A stretch of 32,607 nucleotides of DNA, taken from an uncultured Caryophanales bacterium. GTDB taxonomy: Bacteria > Bacillota_I > Bacilli_A > RF39 > UBA660. The stretch spans positions 1 to 32,607 of the forward strand of contig CAMODE010000012.1 in the NCBI GenBank assembly GCA_946611235.1, read 5' to 3'. The stretch's first letter is position 1; the number at the start of each line of letters is the position of its first letter. Both the position numbers and the translations under genes were made by a program. The notes under the pieces were generated by a model. That model worked only from the letters and a program-made list of their open reading frames with translations. It made no database searches and was not told the DNA's origin. Below, one piece after another: positions 16,127-23,379 of this stretch.

Positions 16127-17218
16127 CTACGTGCTTTGTTTTAGTTTTTCTTCAATTAATTTTTTGTTATTTAGTAATCTTTTATCATCTGGAGATAACT
16201 CTAATGCTTTATTTATATTTTCTAGTGATTTATTATAATTACCTTTATAATAGTATGCTAAAGATAATAAATCATAAGGAGTATGATTCCAACTAAATAT
16301 TTCATTGATATAACTTTTAGTACTCTTTTCTATTTTTAATGCTTTATTTGTGTATTCTTCTACTTCATCCCAATTATTTAATTCATATTCGATTAGTGCT
16401 CTTTCCATATATGGATCTCTTAAATATGGAGCTTCACTAATTGCCTTATCTGTCCACATTCTTGCTTCATCGTATCTTTTTAAATATTTATAACATCTAG
16501 CAATAAATCTCATTGAAGCACATCTTTCATCTTTCCAAGTTGCTCTAGGTAATTTTAAATGTTTAATTAATGTATCTATTGCTTCATTATATTTACCATA
16601 GAACATATATTCTCTACCTAGATAGTGCATATTTCGGTCATCATCTGGATCCTCTTTAACAGATAATTCAAGTAGTGGTAAATATGCGCTTCTAGATTTA
16701 TTATTATCTGGATAATGTTCAACCGTTATTTCATCAGTTGTTAAAAATATTTCTTTTTCTCCAGTATATGTAAGTACTTCATGTACTGGATGAGTCCATT
16801 TATAATTCCTTCTAGAGTGTATTTTCTCTATATAAAAATTTACTTCTGGATTATGATATTTATCAAAACTCCATATATAATTATATCTTAGTCTTGTTAT
16901 TTTATCATTCCAAAGTTCTTCTAGTTTATTTCTCCAACCTTCTTTTAGTACTTCATCTAAATCAATACATACACATATATCAGTATCATCATCTACCATA
17001 TCTAAACTCATATTTCTTGCTACATCAAATCGCCATGGCTTTATTTCTTTAGTTTCGACGATAGCACCTATTTTTTTTAATTTTTCTACAGTTTTATCCG
17101 TACTACCAGTATCTAAAACAAATACTTTATCTGCCTCACTTACGCTATTCATAAATCTATCTACAAACTTTTCTTCATTCTTACAGATAGCATATACACA
17201 TACTTTATATTTTTTCAT
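16127..17218 (-). CDS. Family 2 glycosyltransferase fused to TPR repeats
   Basis: 363 aa. Residues 1-160 are a GT-A fold GT2 domain: MKKYKVCVYAICKNEEKFVDRF, DTGSTDKTVEKLKKIGA, RNMSLDM, and the metal-binding CIDLDEVLKEGW. HSRRNYKWTHPVHEVL follows. Residues about 185-360 are helical TPR-like repeats (YNEAIDTLIKHLKLP, YDEARMWTDKAI, YNKSLENINKALELSPDD). TPR-linked GT2 enzymes often modify proteins or act on surface glycans. It is cytoplasmic. Three collagen-like genes lie directly upstream in the same direction, separated by a terminator, so glycosylation of their Thr-rich GPT/GAT repeats is a plausible role, as with BclA glycosylation in Bacillus (inference). ATG is preceded by GAGGTG. Confidence 0.88.
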   Translation of the reverse strand: MKKYKVCVYAICKNEEKFVDRFMNSVSEADKVFVLDTGSTDKTVEKLKKIGAIVETKEIKPWRFDVARNMSLDMVDDDTDICVCIDLDEVLKEGWRNKLEELWNDKITRLRYNYIWSFDKYHNPEVNFYIEKIHSRRNYKWTHPVHEVLTYTGEKEIFLTTDEITVEHYPDNNKSRSAYLPLLELSVKEDPDDDRNMHYLGREYMFYGKYNEAIDTLIKHLKLPRATWKDERCASMRFIARCYKYLKRYDEARMWTDKAISEAPYLRDPYMERALIEYELNNWDEVEEYTNKALKIEKSTKSYINEIFSWNHTPYDLLSLAYYYKGNYNKSLENINKALELSPDDKRLLNNKKLIEEKLKQST

Positions 17219-17260
17219 ATTACACCTCTCTATATTTTATGAAAGAAACTTATTTAAATA

Positions 17261-17292
17261 AATAAAACTGTCCTATAAAGAACAGTTTTATT
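17261..17292 (-). terminator. Terminator of the collagen-like operon
   Basis: Perfect 11-bp stem AATAAAACTGT/ACAGTTTTATT with a 10-nt loop, 3 nt after the stop of the 17296 gene. T-rich on the minus strand. Confidence 0.8.
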
Positions 17293-17295
17293 ATC

Positions 17296-18297
17296 CTAAT
17301 TTAATTTTTTAACACTTAAAGTAGCATTAACTCCAGAACTTAGAGATACTCCTACTGCTAGTAATGCAGTCATGGCAAGATCTATTACTGCTCCTGCTGG
17401 TAGTGTTACGATAACACTACCACTATAGATAGAACCTACTCCTACAGATAATGCTCTTGATATTACAGTTGATGGTATATTTGTACCATTACTTCTAACA
17501 GCCATTGTAATAGTTGTAGCTGCTGCTGCAGTCATATTACTATAGTAATTAATTTCATATGTACCTGCTTGAGTTACAGTAATAGCATTAGCTGTAGCAT
17601 ATGTAGTATTTAAGTTTGGCATAGTTTCATTAAGTGGTATTTGAGTTGCAGTTCCTATAGATATACTTATTGTTTGCGCACCAGTATTATATCTACCACC
17701 ATAAGCATTTAATCCACCTGTTGGTCCTGTTGGTCCCGTTGGACCTGTTGCACCTATCAATCCTTGGGGTCCTGTTGCTCCGGTTGGACCTGTAGCGCCT
17801 ATTAATCCTTGTGGGCCTGTTGCTCCTGTTGGTCCTGTAGCGCCTATTAATCCTTGAGGTCCTGTTGCTCCTGTTGGACCTGTAACTCCTATTAATCCTT
17901 GAGGTCCTGTTGCTCCTGTTGGACCAGTAGCTCCTGCTAATCCTTGAGGTCCTGTTGCTCCCGTCGGACCTGTTGCTCCTACTAATCCTTGAGGTCCTGT
18001 TGCTCCCGTTGGACCAGTAGCACCCACTAATCCTTGTGGACCTGTTGCTCCGGTTGCGCCAGTAGCTCCTGCTAATCCTTGAGGTCCTATTGCTCCTGTT
18101 GGACCAGTTGCACCTATTAATCCTTGTGGGCCTGTGACTCCGGTTGGACCAGTTGCACCTATTAATCCTTGTGGGCCTGTTGCTCCAGTTGGACCAGTAG
18201 TTCCTGCTATTCCCTGAGGTCCTGTTGCTCCTGTTGGACCGGTAGGACCTTGTGGGATAACAAAATTTAATAAATAATCAGCATTTATAATTATCAT
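17296..18297 (-). CDS. Collagen-like protein with BclA-type C-terminal domain
   Basis: 333 aa. A short N-terminus ([16 protein letters not shown]) leads into about 175 residues of uninterrupted Gly-X-Y, built from 11 copies of a 15-residue unit [15 protein letters not shown] (45 bp). A trimerising-type beta domain of about 140 residues follows ([16 protein letters not shown] ... [14 protein letters not shown]-like strands ... [13 protein letters not shown]). This resembles the C1q/TNF-like head of BclA, the hair-nap glycoprotein of Bacillus exosporium. Thr in Y positions is typical of glycosylated bacterial collagens. No classic signal peptide is present, as in BclA. The Shine-Dalgarno GAAGGG is unusually close to the ATG. 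Third gene of a collagen-like operon. Confidence 0.9.
   Translation of the reverse strand: MIIINADYLLNFVIPQGPTGPTGATGPQGIAGTTGPTGATGPQGLIGATGPTGVTGPQGLIGATGPTGAIGPQGLAGATGATGATGPQGLVGATGPTGATGPQGLVGATGPTGATGPQGLAGATGPTGATGPQGLIGVTGPTGATGPQGLIGATGPTGATGPQGLIGATGPTGATGPQGLIGATGPTGPTGPTGGLNAYGGRYNTGAQTISISIGTATQIPLNETMPNLNTTYATANAITVTQAGTYEINYYSNMTAAAATTITMAVRSNGTNIPSTVISRALSVGVGSIYSGSVIVTLPAGAVIDLAMTALLAVGVSLSSGVNATLSVKKLN
17707..18255 (-). repeat. 45-bp tandem repeats encoding GPQG-collagen units
   Basis: About 11 near-identical 45-bp units inside the collagen-like gene. They vary mainly at third codon positions and at the LI/LA/LV residues. Such repeats can change copy number by slippage or recombination. 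Confidence 0.9.
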
Positions 18298-18311
18298 TCC
18301 CTTCTTTTTTT

Positions 18312-18536
18312 TTAACCATTTATTGGTGTTATTGTCACACTAGCTGTTGTTCCTGGTTCACCAGTTGTTACTGTCCCTATTTGTAAAGTTGGTGCTGGAC
18401 CTGTTGCCCCCGTTGCACCTGTTTCTCCTTGCAATCCTTGGGGCCCAGTAGCACCTTCCAATCCCTGTGGCCCAGTTGGGCCTGTGGGGCCTTGTGGGAT
18501 AACAAAGTCTAGTATGTAACCTGTATTTTCATTCAT
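18312..18536 (-). CDS. Short collagen-like protein
   Basis: 74 aa: N-terminus [15 protein letters not shown], about 33 residues of Gly-X-Y ([16 protein letters not shown]...), and a C-terminal segment [18 protein letters not shown]. The start of the protein matches the [10 protein letters not shown] opening of the 17296 protein, and its end matches the end of the 18554 protein. It is a full small gene, not a fragment of either. It lies 17 nt from the gene before it and 14 nt from the one after, so the three are one operon. It may associate in mixed triple helices with the larger members (inference). Confidence 0.8.
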   Translation of the reverse strand: MNENTGYILDFVIPQGPTGPTGPQGLEGATGPQGLQGETGATGATGPAPTLQIGTVTTGEPGTTASVTITPING

Positions 18537-18553
18537 TTTTTTTACACTTCCTT

Positions 18554-18958
18554 TTAAACTTCAGTAATAGTAACTTCTGCTTCAGAACCAGGAGCACCTG
18601 TTGTTACTGTCCCTATAGCAAAAGTTGGTGATTCTCCAGTTGGACCTGTGGCTCCTGTTGGACCAGTAGCTCCTGCTATTCCTTGAGGTCCTGTTGGGCC
18701 TGTGGCTCCTACTTCACCTGCTATTCCTTGAGGTCCTGTTGGGCCTGTGGCTCCTACTTCACCTGCTATTCCTTGAGGTCCTGTTGGGCCTGTGGCTCCT
18801 ACTTCACCTGGTATTCCTTGAGGTCCCGTTGGTCCTGTTGGACCACCCGAGGGGCCTGTAGGTCCAGTAGGTCCTGTCTGTCCAATTATAATTGGAAATG
18901 GCCCTGGTAGTATTGGGCATTCATTATTATCATTATTCATACAACAATTATGTTTCAT
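18554..18958 (-). CDS. Collagen-like protein, first gene of the operon
   Basis: 134 aa. The N-terminus [26 protein letters not shown] contains three Cys and a Pro-rich stretch, as in exosporium leader regions of clostridial and Bacillus collagen-like proteins. Residues about 27-108 are Gly-X-Y, including four copies of a [15 protein letters not shown]-type 15-residue unit. The C-terminus [21 protein letters not shown] is shared with the 18312 protein. GAAAGGAGAATG precedes the ATG. The Cys cluster could allow disulfide cross-linking or anchoring at the surface (inference). Confidence 0.85.
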   Translation of the reverse strand: MKHNCCMNNDNNECPILPGPFPIIIGQTGPTGPTGPSGGPTGPTGPQGIPGEVGATGPTGPQGIAGEVGATGPTGPQGIAGEVGATGPTGPQGIAGATGPTGATGPTGESPTFAIGTVTTGAPGSEAEVTITEV

Positions 18959-18985
18959 ATCATTCTCCTTTCATAAATAGTGTAT

Positions 18986-19023
18986 GAAAAAAAGAAGTAA
19001 GCAATTATTTTAATCGCTTACTT
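18986..19023 (-). terminator. Terminator after the CmpB-type membrane protein gene
   Basis: Stem AAGTAAGC/GCTTACTT with an inner ATTA/TAAT pairing and TTTTTTT on the minus strand. The stop codon of the 19018 gene lies inside the hairpin. Confidence 0.8.
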
Positions 19024-19680
19024 TATTTTATCTTTTAAATATTTATTTATATGAGTATATGGATATATTTTATTCCATATTTTTTTACTGCCTTCTTTTA
19101 AAGTATCTATTTTAAAATTTTCTAAATTTATTATTTTCTTTATATTTTTGGAATACTTAGTTAATTTTGATAGTAGATTTATTGATATAGATAGATCTAT
19201 TATAAAAATTCCATAAAATATTCCTAGTATAAATATTTTATAATTATCATTTATAAATTCTATTGCAAAGGTATTTATCCATGAGTAAAATAATTTGTAA
19301 TATATGATAGCTAGTACTCCCCATACAAGAGAAAACTTTAAACATATTATTCTCTTATAATTTAGTTTTTCATTAGAATAATCCCAAAGTTTTACATGAA
19401 ATAAATCAATCATTACTCTTCCAGTAATAAATTCTAATAATGTTAGTAATAATATTGAAACAATGGATATTAAAATCAGTTTATGACTATTATTTATATT
19501 TATGACTAATGTACATAATAGATTTATAATTACTGCTCCAAAACCATATAGAGGAATAGCACAACCTGATAAGAAACCTGGGTTTATAAATTTCTTATTA
19601 TGATAACTTCGATATGCTACTTCTAGAAACCAACCTACTATTGAAAATATAGCAAATATAAATAAATATTTTAACAACAT
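19018..19680 (-). CDS. Putative ABC-transporter type IV (CmpB-like) membrane protein
   Basis: 220 aa with five or six membrane helices. The family motif is clear at residues 13-55: IVGWFLEVAYRSYHNKKFINPGFLSG followed by CAIPLYGFGAVII. A second conserved part is FITGRVMIDLFHVKLWDYS, near 95. This is the CmpB family (putative ABC transporter type IV), common in Firmicutes and without a firmly known role. The C-terminal 40 residues are cytoplasmic and basic. TAGGAGG precedes the ATG. It follows the thymidine kinase gene by 39 nt and probably shares its transcript, ending at the 18986 terminator. Confidence 0.85.
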   Translation of the reverse strand: MLLKYLFIFAIFSIVGWFLEVAYRSYHNKKFINPGFLSGCAIPLYGFGAVIINLLCTLVININNSHKLILISIVSILLLTLLEFITGRVMIDLFHVKLWDYSNEKLNYKRIICLKFSLVWGVLAIIYYKLFYSWINTFAIEFINDNYKIFILGIFYGIFIIDLSISINLLSKLTKYSKNIKKIINLENFKIDTLKEGSKKIWNKIYPYTHINKYLKDKIK

Positions 19681-19719
19681 ATGAATCCTCCTAATTAATG
19701 GTATTCTTAAAATAATTTT

Positions 19720-20787
19720 TTATCTTACTTTTCTATATACTTTTGGTAACTTTTCATCCATGACATTTTCAATAAAACATTTAGGACATATTGATATATA
19801 ATTACCACCATTATCGATTACAACTTGGCTACCTGATTTTTGATATTCACCATTGGAGTTTATTCGTGCATTAAAGATTGCTCCTTCTCCACAAGGGCAT
19901 ACAGTTCTTAATTTAACTAAACTATCCGCGGTTTCTAATAGTCTTCCGCTTCCTGTAAAATGATTAGATAAAAAATCCACTTTTAATCCATAGCATCTTA
20001 CTGGTATATCATAATCTCTTACAATTTGTTTTAATTCATCTATCTGTCTTTCTGTTAAAAACTGGGCTTCGTCTACTAGAATATAGTTAATATGATTTCT
20101 AAGTAAATATTCTCCTTCGCCATATAACTTGGTATTATTATCGATTACTAAATCAGCTTTAGCTTGCATACCTATTCTTGATGATATCATGGATGGATCC
20201 CGATCGCTAAATGGCTTCATTAAAAATACATTTAAACCAGCCTTATCTAATTCATCTGCTTTATATAATAGTTTAGCGGTTTTACTTGAGTTCATAGCTC
20301 CGTAGTGGAATTCTAATTTTGCTCCTTTAGTTCTACGATTATATTTTAAATATTCTTCATCTATTTTTTCAATGGTATTAGATAATTCCATTAATCTCAT
20401 AGCGCCTGGTGAATATATTCCTCCCTTTAAAGTTCTGTCTCCATATGCTATAACAGGTATATTTAATAAATTGGCTATAAAAAATAAGTCTTCAGCATTC
20501 CTCTCACTCAAATACTGACTATTATCTACTAGTACACATGATATCTTTTCTTTCTTTAATATCCTTAAATATATTTCATCAAAAATACTATTATTGCCTG
20601 TTAACTTTATATCTACTTTTCTTGTTAGTGGATGATAGTTATTATTAAGTGTATATTTGCTTATAATATCTTCATTATTATAAGCATTTATTATTACTAC
20701 TTTCATATTGTTTTCTTCATAATTATATGCTGTTTCGCATAAATCTGCTGATTTACCGTTACCATATTTATAATATAACTTTGCCAT
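19720..20787 (-). CDS. tdk: Thymidine kinase, tandem-duplicated with a degenerate N-terminal copy
   Basis: 355 aa, against about 190-220 for a normal type II thymidine kinase. Residues about 154-355 are a complete enzyme: KLEFHYGAMNSSKTAKLL (P-loop), DEAQFL (Walker B/catalytic region), CYGLKVDF, and a zinc ribbon CPCG plus CPKC. Residues 1-150 repeat the same fold in decayed form: KLYYKYGNGKSADLCETAY for the P-loop, VDNSQYLSERNAEDL for DEAQFL, and VIAYGDRTLKGGIYSPGAMRLMEL for the lasso region, with no zinc ribbon. The reaction is ATP-dependent phosphorylation of thymidine for salvage. The N-terminal copy is probably regulatory or structural. ORF starts after AAGGAG. It lies 12 nt after the xer gene. 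Confidence 0.9.
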   Translation of the reverse strand: MAKLYYKYGNGKSADLCETAYNYEENNMKVVIINAYNNEDIISKYTLNNNYHPLTRKVDIKLTGNNSIFDEIYLRILKKEKISCVLVDNSQYLSERNAEDLFFIANLLNIPVIAYGDRTLKGGIYSPGAMRLMELSNTIEKIDEEYLKYNRRTKGAKLEFHYGAMNSSKTAKLLYKADELDKAGLNVFLMKPFSDRDPSMISSRIGMQAKADLVIDNNTKLYGEGEYLLRNHINYILVDEAQFLTERQIDELKQIVRDYDIPVRCYGLKVDFLSNHFTGSGRLLETADSLVKLRTVCPCGEGAIFNARINSNGEYQKSGSQVVIDNGGNYISICPKCFIENVMDEKLPKVYRKVR

Positions 20788-20799
20788 TTTACTTACTCC

Positions 20800-21684
20800 T
20801 TACTTCTTTGCTCTTGGATGAGCCATGTTATATGTTTTTCTTATTTGTTCATTTGTTATATGTGTATAGATACTTGTAGTATTAAGTGATTCATGTCCTA
20901 ATAATTCTTTTACTGTTACTAAGTCAGCGCCCTCTTCTAACATATCTGTAGCAAAGGTATGCCGCATGGTATGAGGACTTATTTTTATATCTAATCCTGC
21001 TTTTCTTACTAAGTCATCTATTATTACTCTAACATATCTTTCAGATAATTTATTTCCATCTTTATTTAAAATTAAGTATCCACTATTTATTTTATCAAAT
21101 GTATGATAGCCATCTTCTAAATAAGTATCCATAGCCTTCATAGTATGATTATTATATAATACCATTCTTTCTTTACTACCTTTACCTAATATTTTAATTG
21201 ATTTTTCTCCTCTATCAATATCAGATAATTTAATATTTACTAGTTCACTTACTCTAATACCTGAAGCATAAAGTAATTCTATTATTAAAGTATTCCTCTG
21301 GTTAATTGGAGTATCTTCTTTACATACTTCAAATATTTTATCTAACTCATTATCTTTTAAAAATTTAGGTAAATATAATTCTTTCTTAGGATTAGATACT
21401 TTATTAAAATAATTAGTAGTTACTATTTCTTCTCTTACTAAGTAATTATATAATCCTCTTATACTACTTAATTTTCTCGATATACTATTTTTATTTATCT
21501 TCTTTTCGTATAAATATTTTAAATATAATTTAACTGTATCATAGTTTATATCTAATATATTGGTAAAAGAATCTCCTAGAAATTCATTATATTCTATCAA
21601 ATCATCATAATATGATTTAATAGTTAAATCACTATATTTTTTTACTACTTTTAAATACTCTAAATACTTATCGATATACTTCAT
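20800..21684 (-). CDS. Tyrosine recombinase XerC/XerD family
   Basis: 294 aa from ATG 21684 (MKYIDKYLEYLKVVKKYSD); a GTG at 21693 is the track start. Neither has a good Shine-Dalgarno, so the start is uncertain by three codons. Residues 1-90 are the SAM-like core-binding domain. The catalytic domain shows all expected residues: Arg in ASGIRVSEL, Lys in LGKGSKERMV, HTMRHTFATDML (H-x-x-R), His in LLGHESLNTT, and Tyr in SIYTHI. Length and spacing fit chromosome dimer resolution (XerC/D acting at dif), not an element integrase. It leads a probable operon with thymidine kinase and the CmpB-type protein. Confidence 0.92.
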   Translation of the reverse strand: MKYIDKYLEYLKVVKKYSDLTIKSYYDDLIEYNEFLGDSFTNILDINYDTVKLYLKYLYEKKINKNSISRKLSSIRGLYNYLVREEIVTTNYFNKVSNPKKELYLPKFLKDNELDKIFEVCKEDTPINQRNTLIIELLYASGIRVSELVNIKLSDIDRGEKSIKILGKGSKERMVLYNNHTMKAMDTYLEDGYHTFDKINSGYLILNKDGNKLSERYVRVIIDDLVRKAGLDIKISPHTMRHTFATDMLEEGADLVTVKELLGHESLNTTSIYTHITNEQIRKTYNMAHPRAKK

Positions 21685-21710
21685 ATTTATCACTATATAA
21701 ATAATAACAC

Positions 21711-21748
21711 ATAAAAAAAAGATAGTAAATTATTTTGACACTATCTTT
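21711..21748 (-). terminator. Terminator-like hairpin between xer and type I module A
   Basis: Stem AAAGATAGT/ACTATCTTT followed on the minus strand by eight T. It would stop minus-strand transcription leaving module A (antisense RNA read-through) before the xer gene. Confidence 0.7.
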
Positions 21749-21753
21749 ACAAA

Positions 21754-21786
21754 AAATATTTTGGTAATAAACTTACCAAAATATTT
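21754..21786. repeat. 14-bp palindrome upstream of toxin A
   Basis: AAATATTTTGGTAA and its perfect complement around a 5-nt loop. The right arm overlaps the -35 of the toxin A promoter. Module B has the same element (23406-23438), with one T-A pair replaced by C-G. Confidence 0.85.
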
Positions 21787-21812
21787 ACTTATATGATAAT
21801 AATTGGTATAAT
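21784..21812 (+). promoter_or_regulatory. Toxin A promoter
   Basis: TTTACT (21784-21789), 17-bp spacer, TATAAT (21807-21812). Module B has the identical -35, spacing and -10. Confidence 0.8.
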
Positions 21813-21892
21813 GTTTATAGGAATATTTGATAGTTGGGTGTGGCCATTTTTTTCTTTCAGGGGTGTCTTTGGAAGAAAGGATGGCGATAATG

Positions 21893-21970
21893 ATGAACAA
21901 GAAGGATTGTTTAATTTTTTCTCTAGTAGTAATTATTCTGTTACTTGTTGTCGTAATACTTAAGAAATAA
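21893..21970 (+). CDS. Module A small hydrophobic toxin-like peptide, 25 aa
   Basis: Too short for the ORF track. The peptide starts MNKKDCLIFS and ends VVVILKK: a charged N-terminal tail, one membrane helix of about 18 Leu/Val/Ile residues, and a Lys-rich end. An ATG three bases earlier (21890) would add one Met. Ribosome binding site GAAGAAAGG lies upstream and can pair with UCUUU just before it. The same gene, in residue pattern and flanks, is found inverted at 23229-23306. Promoter, peptide, convergent antisense RNA and overlapping 3' end match the build of type I toxins (Fst, TxpA, BsrG style), which depolarise membranes when unrepressed. I do not recognise the exact family. Confidence 0.85.
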   Translation: MNKKDCLIFSLVVIILLLVVVILKK

Positions 21971-21973
21971 ACA

Positions 21974-22079
21974 GCCGCCTAACTCAGCAATTGACTTAGG
22001 CGACTTTCCAATTGAAGGTTGCACTCAACAGGCTAATATCAAGTGTTCCTTTTTTATTATATGAAATTTCTTTCATCTG
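21974..22079 (-). ncRNA. Module A antisense antitoxin RNA (candidate)
   Basis: Transcribed on the minus strand from about 22079. It has a 5' hairpin AUGAAA-GAAA-UUUCAU with a GNRA tetraloop (22076-22061), a middle hairpin CACUUGA/UUGAGUG, and an end hairpin GUCGCCUAA/UUAGGCGGC (22004-21974) followed by TGTTTATTT. The end hairpin needs a U-G wobble that exists only in this strand; the toxin strand would have a C-A mismatch. That argues it is the terminator of the antisense RNA. About 75-80 nt overlap the toxin mRNA 3' region. Confidence 0.8.
22023..22056 (+). terminator. Toxin A mRNA terminator
   Basis: Hairpin CACTCAA...TCAAGTG followed by TTCC and six T. The same element, with a perfect stem, ends toxin B. 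Confidence 0.75.
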
Positions 22080-22084
22080 TATAC

Positions 22085-22113
22085 ATAATAACATACTTTA
22101 ATATAAAAATCAA
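22085..22113 (-). promoter_or_regulatory. Antisense RNA A promoter
   Basis: Minus strand TTGATT (22113-22108), 17-bp spacer, TATTAT (22090-22085). Identical -35, spacing and -10 occur in module B. Confidence 0.8.
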
Positions 22114-22173
22114 GTACTAGGCCATGTTCCAATATACTTGTAAAAGTATGTTTATTTATTTATTTATAAATGT

Positions 22174-22199
22174 AAAAAAAGTATCTATTTTCTAGATAC
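22174..22199 (-). terminator. efp terminator
   Basis: Perfect 7-bp stem GTATCTA/TAGATAC with a 5-nt loop, then seven T on the minus strand. The efp stop codon lies inside the stem. Confidence 0.85.
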
Positions 22200-22742
22200 A
22201 TATTTTCCATCTTTAGTAGATACGATTATTTCTTCGCCTTCTTCAATGAATAAAGGTACTTTTACAAGCATTCCTGTTTCGATGATTGCATCTTTAGTAG
22301 CATTAGTAGCAGTATTTCCCTTAATAGCAGGCTCAGTTTTAGTAATTTTATAATCAATCTTTTCAGGAAGTTCTATTCCAAGCATTTCTCCTTCAAAAAA
22401 GATAATAATTACTTCTAATCCTTCTTTAAGAAATTTACATTCATTTTCTATTTGCTTTTTAGATAATTCTACTTGCTCATATGTTTCCATATTCATGAAG
22501 CTATAATTATCTCCATCAGAATACAAGAATTGCATCTTTTGTTTTTCTACATGAGCAGTAGGTACTTTAATACCAGCATTAAATGTATATTCTGCGATTG
22601 ATCCAGTTCTTAAATTTTTAAGTTTAGCTTTTACAATAGCAGCTCCTTTACCAGGTTTTACATGATTAAATTCTAATACTTGATATAAGTTACCATCATA
22701 GTTAATAGTTTGTCCAGTCTTAAAGTCATTAACATTAATCAT
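22185..22742 (-). CDS. efp: Translation elongation factor P
   Basis: 185 aa, the normal length. Three beta-barrel domains: the KOW-like domain 1 with HVKPGKGAAIVKAKLKNLRTG, where the Lys in PGKGA (position 32) is the modified tip residue; domain 2 (LYSDGDNYSFMNMETYEQ); and domain 3 ending with KGNTATNATKDAIIETG and LFIEEGEEIIVSTKDGKYVSR. EF-P relieves ribosome stalling at polyproline. The Lys at the tip fits Firmicutes types. The start overlaps the rpmG Shine-Dalgarno region: TAGGAGG contains the rpmG stop codon and serves efp. The pair lies between two inverted toxin modules. Confidence 0.98.
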   Translation of the reverse strand: MINVNDFKTGQTINYDGNLYQVLEFNHVKPGKGAAIVKAKLKNLRTGSIAEYTFNAGIKVPTAHVEKQKMQFLYSDGDNYSFMNMETYEQVELSKKQIENECKFLKEGLEVIIIFFEGEMLGIELPEKIDYKITKTEPAIKGNTATNATKDAIIETGMLVKVPLFIEEGEEIIVSTKDGKYVSRK

Positions 22743-22754
22743 TTAAATTACCTC

Positions 22755-22925
22755 CTATTTCTTAGTTTCTTTGTGTTTAGTTGTCTTACGACAGAATTTA
22801 CAATATTTGTTTAATTCTAATTTCTCTGGAGTGTTCTTTTTATTTTTTTCTTCTGTATAGTTAATATTTTTACATTCTTCACACATCAAAGAAACTAAAC
22901 CTCTATTTTCGTTTTTCTTTGCCAT
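22755..22925 (-). CDS. rpmG: 50S ribosomal protein L33
   Basis: Not in the ORF track. 56 aa starting [13 protein letters not shown], with two Cys pairs (CEEC and CKFC) forming the zinc ribbon of the C+ type of L33, and the usual basic C-terminus [21 protein letters not shown] precedes the ATG. It is the first gene of an rpmG-efp operon: the stop codon TAG forms part of the efp ribosome binding site TAGGAGG, so the two are translationally linked. rpmG is more often near secE-nusG, so pairing with efp is less common. Confidence 0.95.
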   Translation of the reverse strand: MAKKNENRGLVSLMCEECKNINYTEEKNKKNTPEKLELNKYCKFCRKTTKHKETKK

Positions 22926-22959
22926 TTTAAATTCCCTCCTATTAATCCGTTTCTTATTA

Positions 22960-22987
22960 ATTATATCATATTTTCCTTATTTTACAA
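22960..22987 (-). promoter_or_regulatory. rpmG-efp promoter
   Basis: Minus strand TTGTAA (22987-22982), 16-bp spacer, TATAAT (22965-22960). The remaining stretch to 23083 is AT-rich and holds nothing else I can support. Confidence 0.65.
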
Positions 22988-23083
22988 CTATTTTTTGTTA
23001 TTTTTCTTTCTTTTTACTAAGCTATATTCTTTAATTAGTATAATCTTATATGTTGTATTTATATTAATATACTCTAAAATTTA

Positions 23084-23112
23084 TTGATTTCTATACTAAA
23101 ATATGTTATTAT
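23084..23112 (+). promoter_or_regulatory. Antisense RNA B promoter
   Basis: TTGATT (23084-23089), 17-bp spacer, TATTAT (23107-23112), matching the module A antisense promoter in inverted orientation. Confidence 0.8.
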
Positions 23113-23117
23113 GTATA

Positions 23118-23223
23118 CAGATGAAGGAAACTTCATATAATAAAAAAAGGAACACTTGATTCAAGCTCAAGTGGGCCAAAATTAATTGGTTTGCCACCTA
23201 AAACTTTGCTGCTTTTAGGTGGC
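23118..23223 (+). ncRNA. Module B antisense antitoxin RNA (candidate)
   Basis: Starts about 23118. The 5' hairpin is AUGAAG-GAAA-CUUCAU (23121-23136), the middle hairpin CACUUGA/UCAAGUG, and the end hairpin GCCACCUAAAA/UUUUAGGUGGC (23193-23223) with a UUUUAUUU tail. Relative to module A, the last pair of the 5' stem changes from A-U to G-C around the same GAAA loop, and the terminator stem also covaries. The RNA overlaps the toxin B mRNA 3' region over most of its length. Confidence 0.82.
23146..23174 (-). terminator. Toxin B mRNA terminator
   Basis: Minus-strand stem CACTTGA/TCAAGTG with a 7-nt loop, then TTCC and seven T. Confidence 0.75.
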
Positions 23224-23228
23224 CACTT

Positions 23229-23306
23229 TTATTTCACCAGTTGTATAACCTGTTGAAGCAGAATAATAATGATTAAAAGTAAGATAAGAAAATCTCTTTT
23301 GCTCAT
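23229..23306 (-). CDS. Module B small hydrophobic toxin-like peptide, 25 aa
   Basis: Too short for the ORF track. It begins MSKRDFLILLLIIIILL and ends QQVIQLVK: basic N-terminus, one membrane helix, terminal Lys. Same length as the module A peptide, with the shared pattern M-(N/S)-K-(K/R)-D. The ribosome binding site AAGGGAGG is strong but can pair with CUCUU directly upstream (loop AAG). Flanks match module A block by block: palindrome, promoter, leader GGAATATTTGATA, antisense RNA. Predicted to be a membrane-active toxin controlled by antisense RNA (inference from architecture). Confidence 0.85.
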   Translation of the reverse strand: MSKRDFLILLLIIIILLQQVIQLVK

Positions 23307-23379
23307 ATTACCGCCTCCCTTCTTAAGAGTAACCCCCTAAAAAGATTGGCCTCACCCATATCAAATATTCCTTAAATAC

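Noticed and set aside
17707-18255. 45-bp tandem repeats as a possible CRISPR array
   Set aside because: Units are directly adjacent with no unique spacers and encode Gly-X-Y in frame.
18683-18910. Plus-strand ORF with repeats like [15 protein letters not shown]
   Set aside because: It is the antisense shadow of the collagen-like gene at 18554-18958; its regularity comes from the GPTGPQG codons on the other strand.
20800-21684. Xer recombinase as the integrase of a mobile element
   Set aside because: Its length and motifs fit XerC/D, it shares an operon with housekeeping genes, and no attachment-site repeats are visible.
22114-23083. The inverted modules as ends of a transposon carrying rpmG-efp
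   Set aside because: The modules contain promoters, peptides and RNAs, not terminal repeats, and there is no transposase or target duplication.
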